Assembly (NCBI RefSeq): GCF_963576675.1
Contig: NC_088913.1
Span: 88,597,001 to 88,661,000, forward strand
Reading direction: 5' to 3'
DNA from: Euphorbia lathyris
Lineage: Eukaryota; Streptophyta; Magnoliopsida; Malpighiales; Euphorbiaceae
Length of the DNA stretch: 64,000 bases
In this document: positions 46,244 to 56,859 of the stretch, one piece after another
How positions within the stretch are numbered: the stretch's first letter is position 1
How the letters are laid out: each line of letters opens with the position of its first letter
Notes under the pieces: generated by a model
Told to the model about the DNA's origin: nothing
Database searches by the model: none
What the model saw: only the letters and a program-made list of their open reading frames with translations
Position numbers and translations under genes: made by a program

Positions 46244-47803
46244 ATGGCTTACAAGATCCATGAAAAAACCTCTTTCGTACTTCACAAAGCAAACGCAAAA
46301 GATCTGTTTCGTATTTTTTACGAAGAACACGAGGCTCAACTTCCTCGGTTACTGCCAGAAGTTTACAAAAAAATTACTAGGAACTCGATTATCCCGCCTC
46401 ATTATGTGGTCGAATATGCTGAAGGTAAATTAATTAATTATATTTTTCCGTTCTTTTATATATGTCGTTTTAGGATTATAAATTTGTCACTTTTTATATT
46501 ACGCTTTGTATTACTTTTGTTTTAAAAAAAAAAATTATTACCTTTTGTAATACTAAAATGCTCTGTTTTGGGATAAATAGTCACGATAATAATTTTTTAT
46601 AGAATGGTTGAGTTTGTAAACTGCACAAAATACAAACAACTCTTTACAAACCTATAAACTACATTAACTTTAAGGTTAATTCTAAAAAAAGCCTTGTGGT
46701 TATATTGATCTGCAGATGAAAAAGAATGTGGTTTTTTTGTTGTCAAAACGAGAATCATAATTTTTAACATTTGGAAATTGAGGACTTTTGGATTTTCATT
46801 CCAAATTTCACCGTTAATTATGTACTCAATTTTTTTTTTTCAAAATTATCATTTTAGAGTTTTCTCTCTTTAAAACGAGAACTGTGTTTATCACATTTAT
46901 TATGGAATCAATTTTTTTTTTCAAAATTATCATTTTAGAGTTTTCTCTCTTTACAAATTAATTTTGTTTATTTTCACCAAACAACACCTAAATAACTTCA
47001 AAACTAAAAAACCCAAGAATTAAAGTTTCTTAAACTATCATTAAATTCTTGAAAGTGTCTTTTTGAGGTCGTTAAGGTCAATTTTTGGAATACCAATCCA
47101 AAAGTCATCGATTTGCAAATGTGATAAACACAGTTCTCATTTTGAGAACAAAAAAAACTAAATTTCTTTTATCAACAAATCAGTGTAACCATATCGATTT
47201 TCTTTGGAATTAACCTACACAAATCACTGACTAACCATAGGTCGGAAACACCTACACAAAACAGCGAGACCGTTTTGTCGGTGATGTCACCGAGCAGCAA
47301 AAAAAACTGTCGGAACGGGTTAACTACGGGGTCAACGCCGACACACTAATTTCCGTCATTAATGATGAGCACCGACACATTTTGGCTTATCACCGACGGA
47401 TATTTCCATCCCGTGATAGATTTTTTTCTTGTAGTGCCTTAACATTATTTGCAAATCTGCTAAACTAATGTAGTTTATTTTTTTATATTTCTCTTTATAT
47501 ACGTAAACACTTTAATTTTCTCTATTTGTAGGATTTCCAATGAAGACAGAAACTTACATGAACACTCTGAAGGATGTTGAGGAAAAAGGAGTTTGGAAAA
47601 TTTCTTACAAAGTAATAGCAGGAGATGTTCTTGATCACTACAAATCATTCAATTATACAATTTCGTTCACTCATTTGATCCCACGTGGCACTTCAGTTGA
47701 AATAAGTTACGAATGTGATAAAGAAAATGTTGATGCTGGTCCAGCTTTCTTGGAATCCTATGCTTCCATATTTATGAAATTTGATCAGAAAATAAACAAC
47801 TAG
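46244..47803 (+). CDS. Bet v 1 / MLP-like gene, copy D (intact)
   Basis: Exons 46244-46424 and 47532-47803 join by a phase-1 GT-AG intron of 1107 bp to give 150 residues, the usual size for MLPs. Exon 1 starts MAYKIHEKTSFVLHKANAK and ends VVEYAEG. Exon 2 continues FPMKTETYMNTLKDVEEKG, then KISYKVIAGDVLDHYKSF and ends YASIFMKFDQKINN. The Gly-split intron and the KVIAGDVLDHYKSF strand support the Bet v 1/MLP fold, a cytosolic hydrophobic-pocket protein. The Gly-rich loop is absent, replaced by ITRNSIIPPHY. It is nearly identical to F. The upstream region is interrupted by element 2, so expression may differ from F. Confidence 0.87.
47225..47436. mobile_element. CACTA-type element remnant in the intron of gene D
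   Basis: The right end TTTTTTTCTTGTAGTG is the complement of CACTACAAGAAAAAAA, the known end of plant En/Spm (CACTA) elements. Before it lie subterminal words (CACCGACGGATA, GCACCGACACATTTTGG, TCGGTGATGTCACCGA). The left end is worn. The same remnant sits in the intron of F (59826-60041), so it predates the D/F duplication. Confidence 0.75.
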
Positions 47804-48375
47804 ATGATCTCTTAACTAATTAATAGCAATGGATTAACCTTAATTAGCATATATTATTAAATAAAATCCAACTCTTCTTAATTGTAGGATATGCTTTGGT
47901 AATCTATTGCTAAATATCAATCTATTTGTGTATTATGTAACTATGTAATGAAATAATTATGTGGAGCATATTATATTTATATAATATGCTTTTTACATAC
48001 TCTCTATTGTCATAATTATATTCGTTTGTTCTTTCACTAAAACAATTTGTGTTTGCGAAATATTTTGAATTTATGTCATAATTGAATTCGGTTCTCTTGC
48101 AAATGTCTATCGAGCTTGAAGCACAAAAAAAAAAAAAAAACTGAATTTTATCCTATCATATATAGAAATTTTATTGATAAATGTTAAAAAATGGATTAGA
48201 GTGGACATTTGATTAAATAAGTTTAATATGTGAAAAGAAAATTCTGAAATAATTCAAAACATAAAATTCACATGGTTTGACTAATTTTATCTACATCCAT
48301 AGAAGAAAAGAAATATTGTTTCTCGAAGAGATAAGCTCTAAAATTATCTGCATACAACTCGATAATCGATTTTAG

Positions 48376-48886
48376 ACTTAATACATCATTTGTCTCTGAA
48401 TTTGTTCTAAAAGTTTGATTTACCCCTGAATTTTTAATGTGTCCCGATAGCCATTCAATTTACATAAAATGTTCAGTTAGCTCTCTGAATTTGTGGAAAA
48501 TGTAATCAATTGATCACTCGGTTGAAAAAAAGCAAATTAAATAGGAAAGATGTATTGCTTGATTCTTAAAAAAAAAGTAAAACGATCAAGATCGGAGTAT
48601 GCGGTTCTAATATTAGAGACCACAAGTTTTATAGTTGTGTAAGTAATAACTTCATTTTTAATTTACTTTTGAATTATGTAATAACATTCTAAGATGCATG
48701 AAATACATCTACCACATTTAACTTATTTTTTTTTGTAACCGAGTGATCAATTTGTAATATTTTACGTAAGTTCATGGAGCTAACTGAATATTTTATGCAA
48801 GTTTAGGAGGCTATTAAGACACTTTGAAAGTTCAGGGGTCAATCAAACTTTTTAGATAAGTTCACAAACAAATGATAAATGATATA
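48376..48886. mobile_element. Foldback MITE downstream of gene D
   Basis: Inverted arms (AATACATCATTTGTCTCTGA, AAAATGTTCAGTTAGC, CAATTGATCACTCGGTTG against their complements at 48735-48880) match the element at 12533. Fragments of the same left arm lie after copies C (39280) and E (55675), while F lacks it. Confidence 0.75.
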
Positions 48887-48888
48887 TG

Positions 48889-49150
48889 CATGTTGGAGTT
48901 TAACCACTCAATCTTTGATAAATTGAGTACATATCAATTGCTTTTTCTTTGGTATCATAGTATGCATTGCATATTGAATTTTGTGTTTATGGCACATTGT
49001 TAATATAAGGGTAGAATAGTAATTCAATATTGTAAGGATTAGTATAAATACTTGTAATGGTAATATAATTAATAAGAGAGTTTATTATATTTTGTAGTTG
49101 TGCCTTGATTCACATTGTATGAGCATAATACTCATACTCTCATGCCAATT
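48889..49150 (+). repeat. Possible LTR fragment (TGTTGGAGTTTAA start)
   Basis: It starts TGTTGGAGTTTAACCAC, has a TATA-like TATAAATAC at about 49039 and ends CATACTCTCA near 49141, in the manner of short Ty1/copia LTRs. A similar start occurs at 61543. No primer site or target duplication was found. Confidence 0.35.
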
Positions 49151-49159
49151 AAGAAGATT

Positions 49160-50540
49160 TCATTTTCTTAAGGGACCTATCCAATTCTTTTTTTCCTTTT
49201 TGACTTCTATTCAACGAATAAAAAAAGAGACATTAAAAAAACGTTCAGAAAAACTAATTCAAAGTATTTAATTAAATAAAAATAATAATTATTAGTTTTT
49301 TCAATAACTGACGGCGGCGGTGCGCATATGCGTTTGGTGGTCAACCAAAAGGTAGGTCCTCACCCTTTTACAAAAGTGGATACCCCTTAAGACAGACCCA
49401 AGCATGTGAGGACCTCCTCAATAAATATCTTCATAAAGTGTTTTGAAAGCAATATGAGATATTTTTCATAAAAATCAAGTGTATGGGCTCTTTTCACAAA
49501 TTAAATTTGGGCCAAGCCAAACACGTTCAGATTCGACCCTAATTCTTCCAAATCGATAATCCCTTTCTCCTTTTCAAACAAACAAATTTGTTTCCACATA
49601 TCCTCCAGTTGCCGTTCCATGTGAACGCCGATGAGCAGCAAGAGTACTTAGGACGGCAATTTTCCAAGAAGGTGAAAAGTTCTACCAGAGCTAGAAGGCT
49701 TCACAAAGGTCTGAATCTATTGATCCATGATTAGATATTTAGATTTATTGGAGACTATAGGGGTGTTTGGTTGGATTAAAAAACACATAGGAATGGGAAT
49801 GAGAATGAGTTATTCCCATTTAAAATGTTTGGTTAATGAAATTTAATTATGAAATGAGATGTGATTCCCATAAATAAGGGAATGACTTATTTCCTCCCTA
49901 ATTTATGTCAATTAAAATTGATTGGGCTTTTTACATAACCATCATAATCCTAATAATATTTCTAATTTAATTAAATTGGCAACTTTTATTTTTACTATAT
50001 CACATTCACCATTTTTATTCTAGAAATCCCATGGAGAAAAGGGCTTTTTCTGAATTTCTCCTATTTTTCAACTACCTCCAAATCAATCGGTTTTCAATAA
50101 CTTTCTAATTGACAAATTTAATAATAAGATTTGCCTTTATTGTAAATTCTTTATAACATATGTTTTTCCTTCTAATTTCCTCAAATTGATTCCCATAGTA
50201 ATCAAATTAAAACACAATTTTATTATTATTATTAGTATTATATTTTTATTTTTTGCTCCGTTCCACGATCTGTAAGTAGTGGGGGTTGAGTTTGTTTTTT
50301 TTGTAATTTAATTCATTTCATTTTGTTAGGTTATATATAACCATTTTCATTTCTATTTTCTAGTTTTTTTATATAGAGTTTCATATCATTGAAAATTTAT
50401 ATTAATATAGTGTTAAAGATTATTTTATTGATGCTATATTTTTTCCTATTTTGTACAATACAAATTAATTTTTATTTTTCAGGTTTTTAATTAGTAATTG
50501 TTTTTATTTTTTATTTACTTGTTATATATATTATTATTCT
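49160..50540. other. Gene-free spacer with one MITE arm
   Basis: 49760-49900 has GGGGTGTTTGGTTGGATTAA and GGAATGGGAATGAGAATGAG, one arm of a common plant foldback family. 49310-49720 is less AT-rich but shows no supported ORF. 50100-50540 is AT-rich. Confidence 0.5.
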
Positions 50541-50561
50541 GCAAGATGACCTAGGCGGCGT

Positions 50562-51945
50562 TTGGAGAAACCTCGTCTTCCACTGAACAACTTGCTGCGC
50601 GCGGCGACCATGGCCGTTCCGGCCGGCGACGGTTCCCCTGACCTTGAGGATTATGTAGATATACGAGTTCTCTTCAATCTAAAGCCCAGAAACTCAGTGG
50701 CGCCTGAAGTAACACGGAATCAGGAGACCCGTTCCTATGCTGGGATCCTGGGAAAGAAATCATATGAAGCACCTCCATTTTCTGCAGTTGTTTTTGAAAT
50801 GGGTGGCATCAAGACTGTAAAGATCACCCAATCAGCCTATGATAGGCGAGCTGCGATGTGTGCTTCCTCTCTGATTGGTCAATTAATTTTAAGTAAAAGG
50901 CGACTCGCCTTGGAAGATTGCGGAACTAAAGCAGGCTCTGACAAAGGTTTGGGGGCTCACTGATAACCGGCGACTAATTTCCATTGGGAAAGGGTATTAT
51001 CAAGTTGTTTTGAACTCTCGGGAGGTGCAAAATCAAGTTTTCGCCAAAGGGGTGGTCAGCGTCAAGCCAGGCAGCTTCAGACTTCAATCATGGGTACCGG
51101 ATTTTGACCCATTTGCAGAGAAATCAACCAATGCTCAGGTTTGGGTCCGCCTTTACTCTTTACCGTGGGAATATTGAGATACACAGATATTGTCTGATAT
51201 TGCTAAAGGAATTGGGGATTTAATCCGAATTGATAAGGCAACTATAGAGGGGGACTTTGGGCATTTTGCGAGAATGTTGATTGATGTTGATTTAGCCTCG
51301 GAATTACCAGTTAAGCTTTGTATTGAAAGGGAGGGTAAGCAAATTTGGATTGAAGTGACATATGAAAATTTACCAAGCTTTTGCAAAGTCTGTTCAAATG
51401 TCGGGCACATGGCGTATGATTACAGAAGAAATAGGAAACCAATTGCTGAGAGCACTGACAAGAGGCAGGGTGCAGGGACAGAAAAGAGGAAACAGAACAA
51501 AATGGGGGCTCGTACAGAAATACCAGTTCCGGAAGTGACAGACAGAATCCTTGTAGCACTGAATCCTCCTAGAAAGGCAACAGAACCAATTACCACAAAG
51601 CAGCGAGAAGCGCCTTTGCGGACCACTGCTCTACAAACAAGCCCTCAGGGACAGGGATCGCAGGAACCTGTTTTGACTCTAGAGGAGCAGCGAGAAGAGC
51701 CTTTGCAGACTTCTGCTCTGCACGCCAGCCCTCAGGGGCAGGGATCGCAGGAACAGGTTTTGGCACTGGAGGAGTGGCCTGCTGCCCCCGGGACAGATAA
51801 TCAGACTCTTGTTCAATCCTGGGCAGACACGGCTGAGAATGATGATGATGATGATGATGAAGAGGAAGGAGTCTGGGAGACAGTCACTGCAAAGAAAAAC
51901 CGAGTTCGTCAGATCGGTGAACACCTTTCTGATGCAGCGGAATAA
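50562..51945 (+). pseudogene. DUF4283 / zinc-knuckle protein (LINE ORF1-like), broken
   Basis: Two frames join to a protein with a DUF4283-like part (SFRLQSWVPDFDPF; AQVWVRLYSLPWEY; GDLIRIDKATIEGDFGHFAR; YENLPSFCKVC) and a knuckle C-x2-C-x4-H-x4-Y at about 51381-51422, where the last Cys is Tyr. A frameshift near 50898 and a TGA near 51177 (where Trp is expected) break it. The C-terminal part has two repeats with SPQGQGSQE and an acidic run of Asp. Such proteins occur as ORF1 of plant L1-type LINEs and as domesticated genes. No reverse transcriptase follows, so a 3'-truncated LINE piece or a captured gene are both possible. Confidence 0.7.
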
Positions 51946-51947
51946 AC

Positions 51948-52359
51948 AGACTTTCGTTCTAAACGAATGCTTGCGCACGAACAAAACTTAAAGCCGTCAA
52001 CTATCGTTGAATTACGCACAACTAACGAAAATTGGAAGAAAGAGAATAAATTCTGAAATTCTTATTAATCAAATAACTACCTTACATAAGGTGGGGGTCG
52101 AGCCTTTATATAGGCTGACAAATAAAACCTAATCCGAAACCTAAAAGGAAAAGGAAAACAACAAAATAAAGAAAGTGTGATTTGAGGCCCTAAACGACCT
52201 TAGATGGCTTAAAAACACGTCCACCATGGGTCTACTGACCTATGGGTTTGATTCAGTGGGCCGAATCCAATGAAATTAGGGTCCGAAATTACTAAATTTC
52301 AACAACCCCGTTTTAACTTCAAAATCTCAGTTTCGGGTCCGCTTTCTCCAAATAGTTCA
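51948..52359 (-). repeat. LTR-like sequence on the minus strand
   Basis: On the minus strand it starts TGAACTATTTGGAG at 52359 and has a TATA box (CTATATAAAG, complement of 52104-52113). A leader follows and then worn DNA next to the DUF4283 ORF. No partner LTR is present. The left edge and target duplication are unclear. Confidence 0.5.
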
Positions 52360-52366
52360 AGGCCCG

Positions 52367-52838
52367 CTCCGATTGCTCTGCTGGTTGCCATTGCCCTCGT
52401 CTTCCTCGGCTGGCTCTCTACGGGTCTCGCCTTTTGGTTCCGGGTCCGCGACTAAAGGAGGGATGCCTCATCGGACAATATGTTTTTAATGTTTTTTTTC
52501 TTATTTTTTTCATATCCCAATATATGTTTGTGATTTGTTATTGATAAAATAACGTGTGTATGTAGATGAGAAGATTCATGACTGAGAAGACAGTTTGATG
52601 AATTATTTCTCAAATTGACCCAAATTATCAACGTTAGGGGTAAAACTACTTTTGGCTTCCAACATTAGAAATAAAATTGCACAATTTTAGATGTTAGGGG
52701 TAAAATTACTCCTAACCCAAAACATTAGGAGTATTTTTACACTTTAACCATTCTTTCTGGACTTAAATTTTTTTTTTTTTTTTTTTTTTTCGGGGACGGG
52801 GGCAAATGCCCCTTTGACCCCTGCATCCGCCACTTACC
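52367..52838. mobile_element. Right part of the hAT-like composite element, upstream of copy E
   Basis: It is almost identical to 35160-35608: CTCCGATTGCTCTGCTGG, TTATCAACGTTAGGGGTAAA and the end CCCTGCATCCGCCAC, followed by ACCTTAAATC. The left part is replaced by the 48.9-52.36 kb material. The first 90 bp give a short hydrophobic frame, also present at 35160, with a stop at 52453. Confidence 0.7.
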
Positions 52839-53041
52839 TTAAATCGTACCGGATCTGTAGTTTGATTTAACCTTTTACTGTAGAGTTTTACCATTTCGGT
52901 TTTAGTTACAATTGGATACAACCTGAGTATTAATTCCAATCAATGTAATAACTAATAATTTACAAAAATATCTTAATTCCTATACCTTTAAATTCCAACC
53001 ATTGTACTGATCTTTTTTGTCTGCATTCTGCAGAAGAAAAA

Positions 53042-53116
53042 ACATTATATACAAAGCCACATTTAAATTCATTTATGTCACATCCACGTTTAATTCACTA
53101 AAAGCATCAATCATGA
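53042..53116 (+). promoter_or_regulatory. Conserved upstream block of copy E
   Basis: It is identical over almost its whole length to the block of C (ACATTATATACAAAGCCACA; CACATCCACGTTTAATTCAC). The TATA box follows at 53180-53192. Confidence 0.7.
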
Positions 53117-53204
53117 AGTACATGTTTTAATTACTAATATGTAGTTCATATGATTCTTATATTTTTCTCTTCCCTATCTATCTATATAAATAGATGCAAA
53201 TTAT

Positions 53205-53341
53205 AGTGGTTAAACTCTTAGCCTAGTGGTTGACAGCTTATCTATGTCTTGCGAGGTTATGGGTTCGAATCATATCCGGGTCTGGTGGGGATTTTTCTTT
53301 CTTCTTTAATGTAAGCGCATTGTGCAAATTTTAAAAAAAAA
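53205..53341 (+). mobile_element. tRNA-derived SINE in the core promoter of copy E
   Basis: Same insertion as in C: box A TTAGCCTAGTGG, box B GGTTCGAATC and an A-rich tail. The duplicated ATAGATGCAAATTAT lies at 53190-53204 and 53342-53356. Confidence 0.8.
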
Positions 53342-53417
53342 ATAGATGCAAATTATAGTTAATTAGACATGTATAAATCTTACTTATTTAGCATAAAATA
53401 TCAAAAACTATAAGAAT

Positions 53418-55114
53418 ATGACTTACAAGATCCATGGAAAAACCTCTTTCGTGCTTCACAAAGCAAATACAAAAGATCTATTTCGTATTTTTTTATGAGG
53501 AACACGAGGCTCAACTTCCTCGGTTACTGCCTCAAGTTTACAAGAAAATTACTAGGAACTCGATTATCCCACCTCATTATGTGGTCGAATATGCTGAAGG
53601 TAAATAAATAAATTATATTTTTTACGTTTTTTATATATACCGTTTTAGGATTATAAATTTGTTATTTTTTACATGGTAAATAATTTATTAGTCCCCTCCT
53701 TTCTACCTAACACATTGTTTAGTCTATTTATTTTAAAACCATATTATAAAGTCCCAATCTATTGTCAATATTAACCATTTCGTCATTCTATTTATTTTTT
53801 TAGAACTTTAACCGTTATATTTGGTACAAACAGTCAGACAGAAACTAACAGAATAACATAGTCATTTTCTATCGTACTATGACAATCTTAAAGCTAAGAT
53901 ATGTTCGGTTAAAAATCTAAAAAAATAGGCAAAAAGACCAAATGGTTAATATTGATAAAAGATAAGAACCTTATAATGTGTTGGGTAAAAATGTGTGGAC
54001 TAAATAATTATTTGCTCTTTTTATATTACGCTTTTTATTACTTTTTTATATTTTATTATTATTATTATTATTATTATTGTGATTTGTATTACTAAAATGC
54101 CACCGTAATAATTTTTTATAGAATGATTGGATTTGATTTGTAAACTGTACAAAATACAAACCACTATTTACAAACCTTTAAACTACATTAACTTGAGGGT
54201 TAATTCAAAAAAAAAAAAAAAATCGTTCTAGTTACACTAATTTGTAGATAAAGAACTCTGGTCTTTTTGTTGTCAAAACAAGCACCGTGTTTGTCCACAT
54301 TTTGCCAATTGATAACTTTTGGGCTGTCATTGTCAAATTTGACTGTTAACGATCTAAAAAGCAGAATAATTTTTTTTAAGAATTAAACTTCTTTAGTATC
54401 ACGGGGACCACATTTTTTTTTGTTTTTCAAACTCATTATTTTGGAATTTTCTCTTTTTAAAAATTAATTTTCCCCCTCCTCACCAAACAACATCTAAATA
54501 ACCTGAAAACTAAAGAGGCGAAAAATTAAAATTGCTTTAAATATCATTAAATTCTTAAAAAAAATATTATTTTGAAATTGGTAACCCAAATTTGGCTATT
54601 ATGTTAATTCAAAAATCCTCCATTGTCAAATATTGAAAAACATAATTATGGCTTTGACGAAAAAAAAAAAAAAAAAAAAACCACAATCCTTCATCTACGA
54701 ATCAATTTAACTATTTGTTTGGAATTAACCCTTAAGTACTGAGTTTAATTTTTTACATTTCTTTTTATATATACACACTTTAACTTTTAAGTACTGAGTT
54801 TAATTTTTTACATTTCTTTTTATATATATACACTTTAATTTTCTCTATTGGTAGGATTTTCAATGAAGACAGAAACTTACATGAACACCCTGAAGGATGT
54901 TGAGGAAAAAGGAGTTTGGAAAATTTCTTACAAAGTAATAGCCGGAGATGTTCTTGATCACTACAAATCATTCAATTATACTAGTTCGTTCATTCATTTG
55001 GTCTCATGTGGCACTTCAGTTGAAATAAGTTATGAATGTGACAAAGAAAATGTTGATGCTGGTCCAGCTTCCTTGGAATCCTATGCTTCCATATTTATCA
55101 AATTTGATCAGTAA
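53418..55114 (+). pseudogene. Bet v 1 / MLP-like copy E, frameshift in exon 1
   Basis: Exon 1 is 53418-53599 and exon 2 is 54855-55114, with a 1255 bp phase-1 intron. A run of seven T after CGTA near 53490, where D, F and C have six, shifts the frame after about residue 24. Everything else in exon 1 stays readable. Exon 2 is open but has several changes against D and F (YTSSFIHLVSCG; PASLESYAS), and a stop after FDQ removes the last four residues. The lesion is one base in a homopolymer, so a sequencing error must be considered, but the relaxed exon 2 fits decay. Confidence 0.78.
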
Positions 55115-56277
55115 ATAAATAATTAGTTCTCTTGATTAATAGCAATGGATTAACCTTAATTAGCATATATTATTAAATAAAATCCTACTCTTGTTAATTG
55201 TAGGATATGCTTTGGTCATCCATTGCTAAATATCAATCTATTTATGCATTATGTCACTATGTAATGAAATAATTATGTGGAGCATATTATATTTATATAA
55301 TATGCTTTTTACATACTCTCTAATGTCATAATTATGTTTGTTTGTGCTTTCACTAAACAATTTGTGTTTGCGAAATATTTTGAATTTGTGTCATAATTGA
55401 ATTCGGTTCTCTTGCAAATGTCTATCGAGCTTGAAGCACAAAAAAAAAATGAATTTTATTCTATTATATATACAAATTTTATTGATAAATGTCAAAAAAT
55501 GGATTAGAGTGGACATTTGATTAAATAAGTTTAATATGTGAAAAGAAAATTCTGAAATAATTCAAAACATAAAATTTATATGGTTTGACTAATTTTATCT
55601 ATAGAAGAAAAGAAATATTATTTCTCAAAGAGATAAGCTCTAAAAATATCTGCATGCAACTCGATAATCTAATACATCATTTATCTCTGAATTTGTTTTA
55701 AAAGTTTGATTGACCCTGAACTTTTAATATTTCCCGATAGCCCCTTCAATTTAGAGTAAATTACGTCAAAGGTACCTGAACTATACCTCAGTTCACACTT
55801 TAATACCTAAATTACATTTGACAGTTTATAAACTAAATCGATATTTAAGTTCATTTTACAAAGTTGAACTTATAGAAAATTAAATATCTCTACGCTTTTC
55901 AAATTAGAGACTTTTAATTCTTTAGTTAACACACTAAATCGAAACAGTTTTATCATATTGGCGGTAAAAAAAAAATTGCTCAGCCTGCCGGGCTGAACTT
56001 TAGAAAATCAGATAAAACAACTTAGAAGAATAAATTATAGATGTTAACAAAATTTATAACTTTTTTTACGTGTATAATTTTCAAAATACCTAATTAAATA
56101 ATTTGCTTTATGTCTCTCTAGATCTAGAGCCGACCTTGCAGGAAAATCTTAAATCTTACCCAATCCGTAAGTTGATCTTAACCTATTACTCTAAAATTTT
56201 ACCAAATCCATTTTAGTTACTATTAAATACCAATTCTAACCCGACTATTAATTCCACCAATTGTAATAATTCATAGG

Positions 56278-56662
56278 CCCTAGCTGTTAGCTGTTAGCTG
56301 ATTACATTAGCTGATTTGACTATCTGATTTTACTAGCTGTTTGTGTAGACCTGTTTGGTAAAAAGTAGCTGAGTGATAATAGCGGTTTGTGCAAAAAGAC
56401 GAATAAGGACATTAATTTTGGCGCATGAGAAGAGGGGGTCTGTTTATTAGGGTTAAAGAAGTCCATTAATTTTAATATTGCAAAGCCCTAATTGAAAAAG
56501 CTCATTTTAAGAGTTTTTTTCTAAATTAGCGTTTTCATCCCAAAACTCTCTCCCAAACCTCTCTCTACCAGACACTTCAATCAGCGATTTCAGTGGTCAA
56601 ACCTCTAAAGTTGGTCAAAACCGCTCTTTTTATCCCAAAACGCTATTTGCCAAACAGGGCCA
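56278..56662. mobile_element. Harbinger-like MITE after copy E
   Basis: TTAGCTGTTAGCTGATTACA on the left and CGCTATTTGCCAAACAGGGCC on the right frame AT-rich DNA. The right end is complete; the left end GGCCCTG is shortened to GGCCCTA. It is followed by ATAATTTAC as in the empty site near 58478. Confidence 0.65.
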
Positions 56663-56766
56663 TAATTTACAAAAGTATCTTCATTCACATACCTATAAAT
56701 TCCACATATGAAATTTAATGCAGTATTATCTGTACCTCCTTTTGTCTTCATTCTGCAGAAGAAAAA

Positions 56767-56840
56767 ACATTATATACAAAGCCACATTTAAATTGATTTA
56801 TGCCACATCCACGTTTAATTCACTAAAAGCACCAATCATG
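56767..56840 (+). promoter_or_regulatory. Orphan copy of the conserved upstream block
   Basis: The text matches the block of D (ATTTATGCCACATCCACGTT, CACTAAAAGCACCAATCATG), but after 56860 the sequence changes to repeat DNA without TATA box or exon 1. This is the expected relic of a D-like promoter whose gene was cut away at a duplication or deletion breakpoint. Confidence 0.68.
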
Positions 56841-56859
56841 AAATACATGTTTTAATTTT

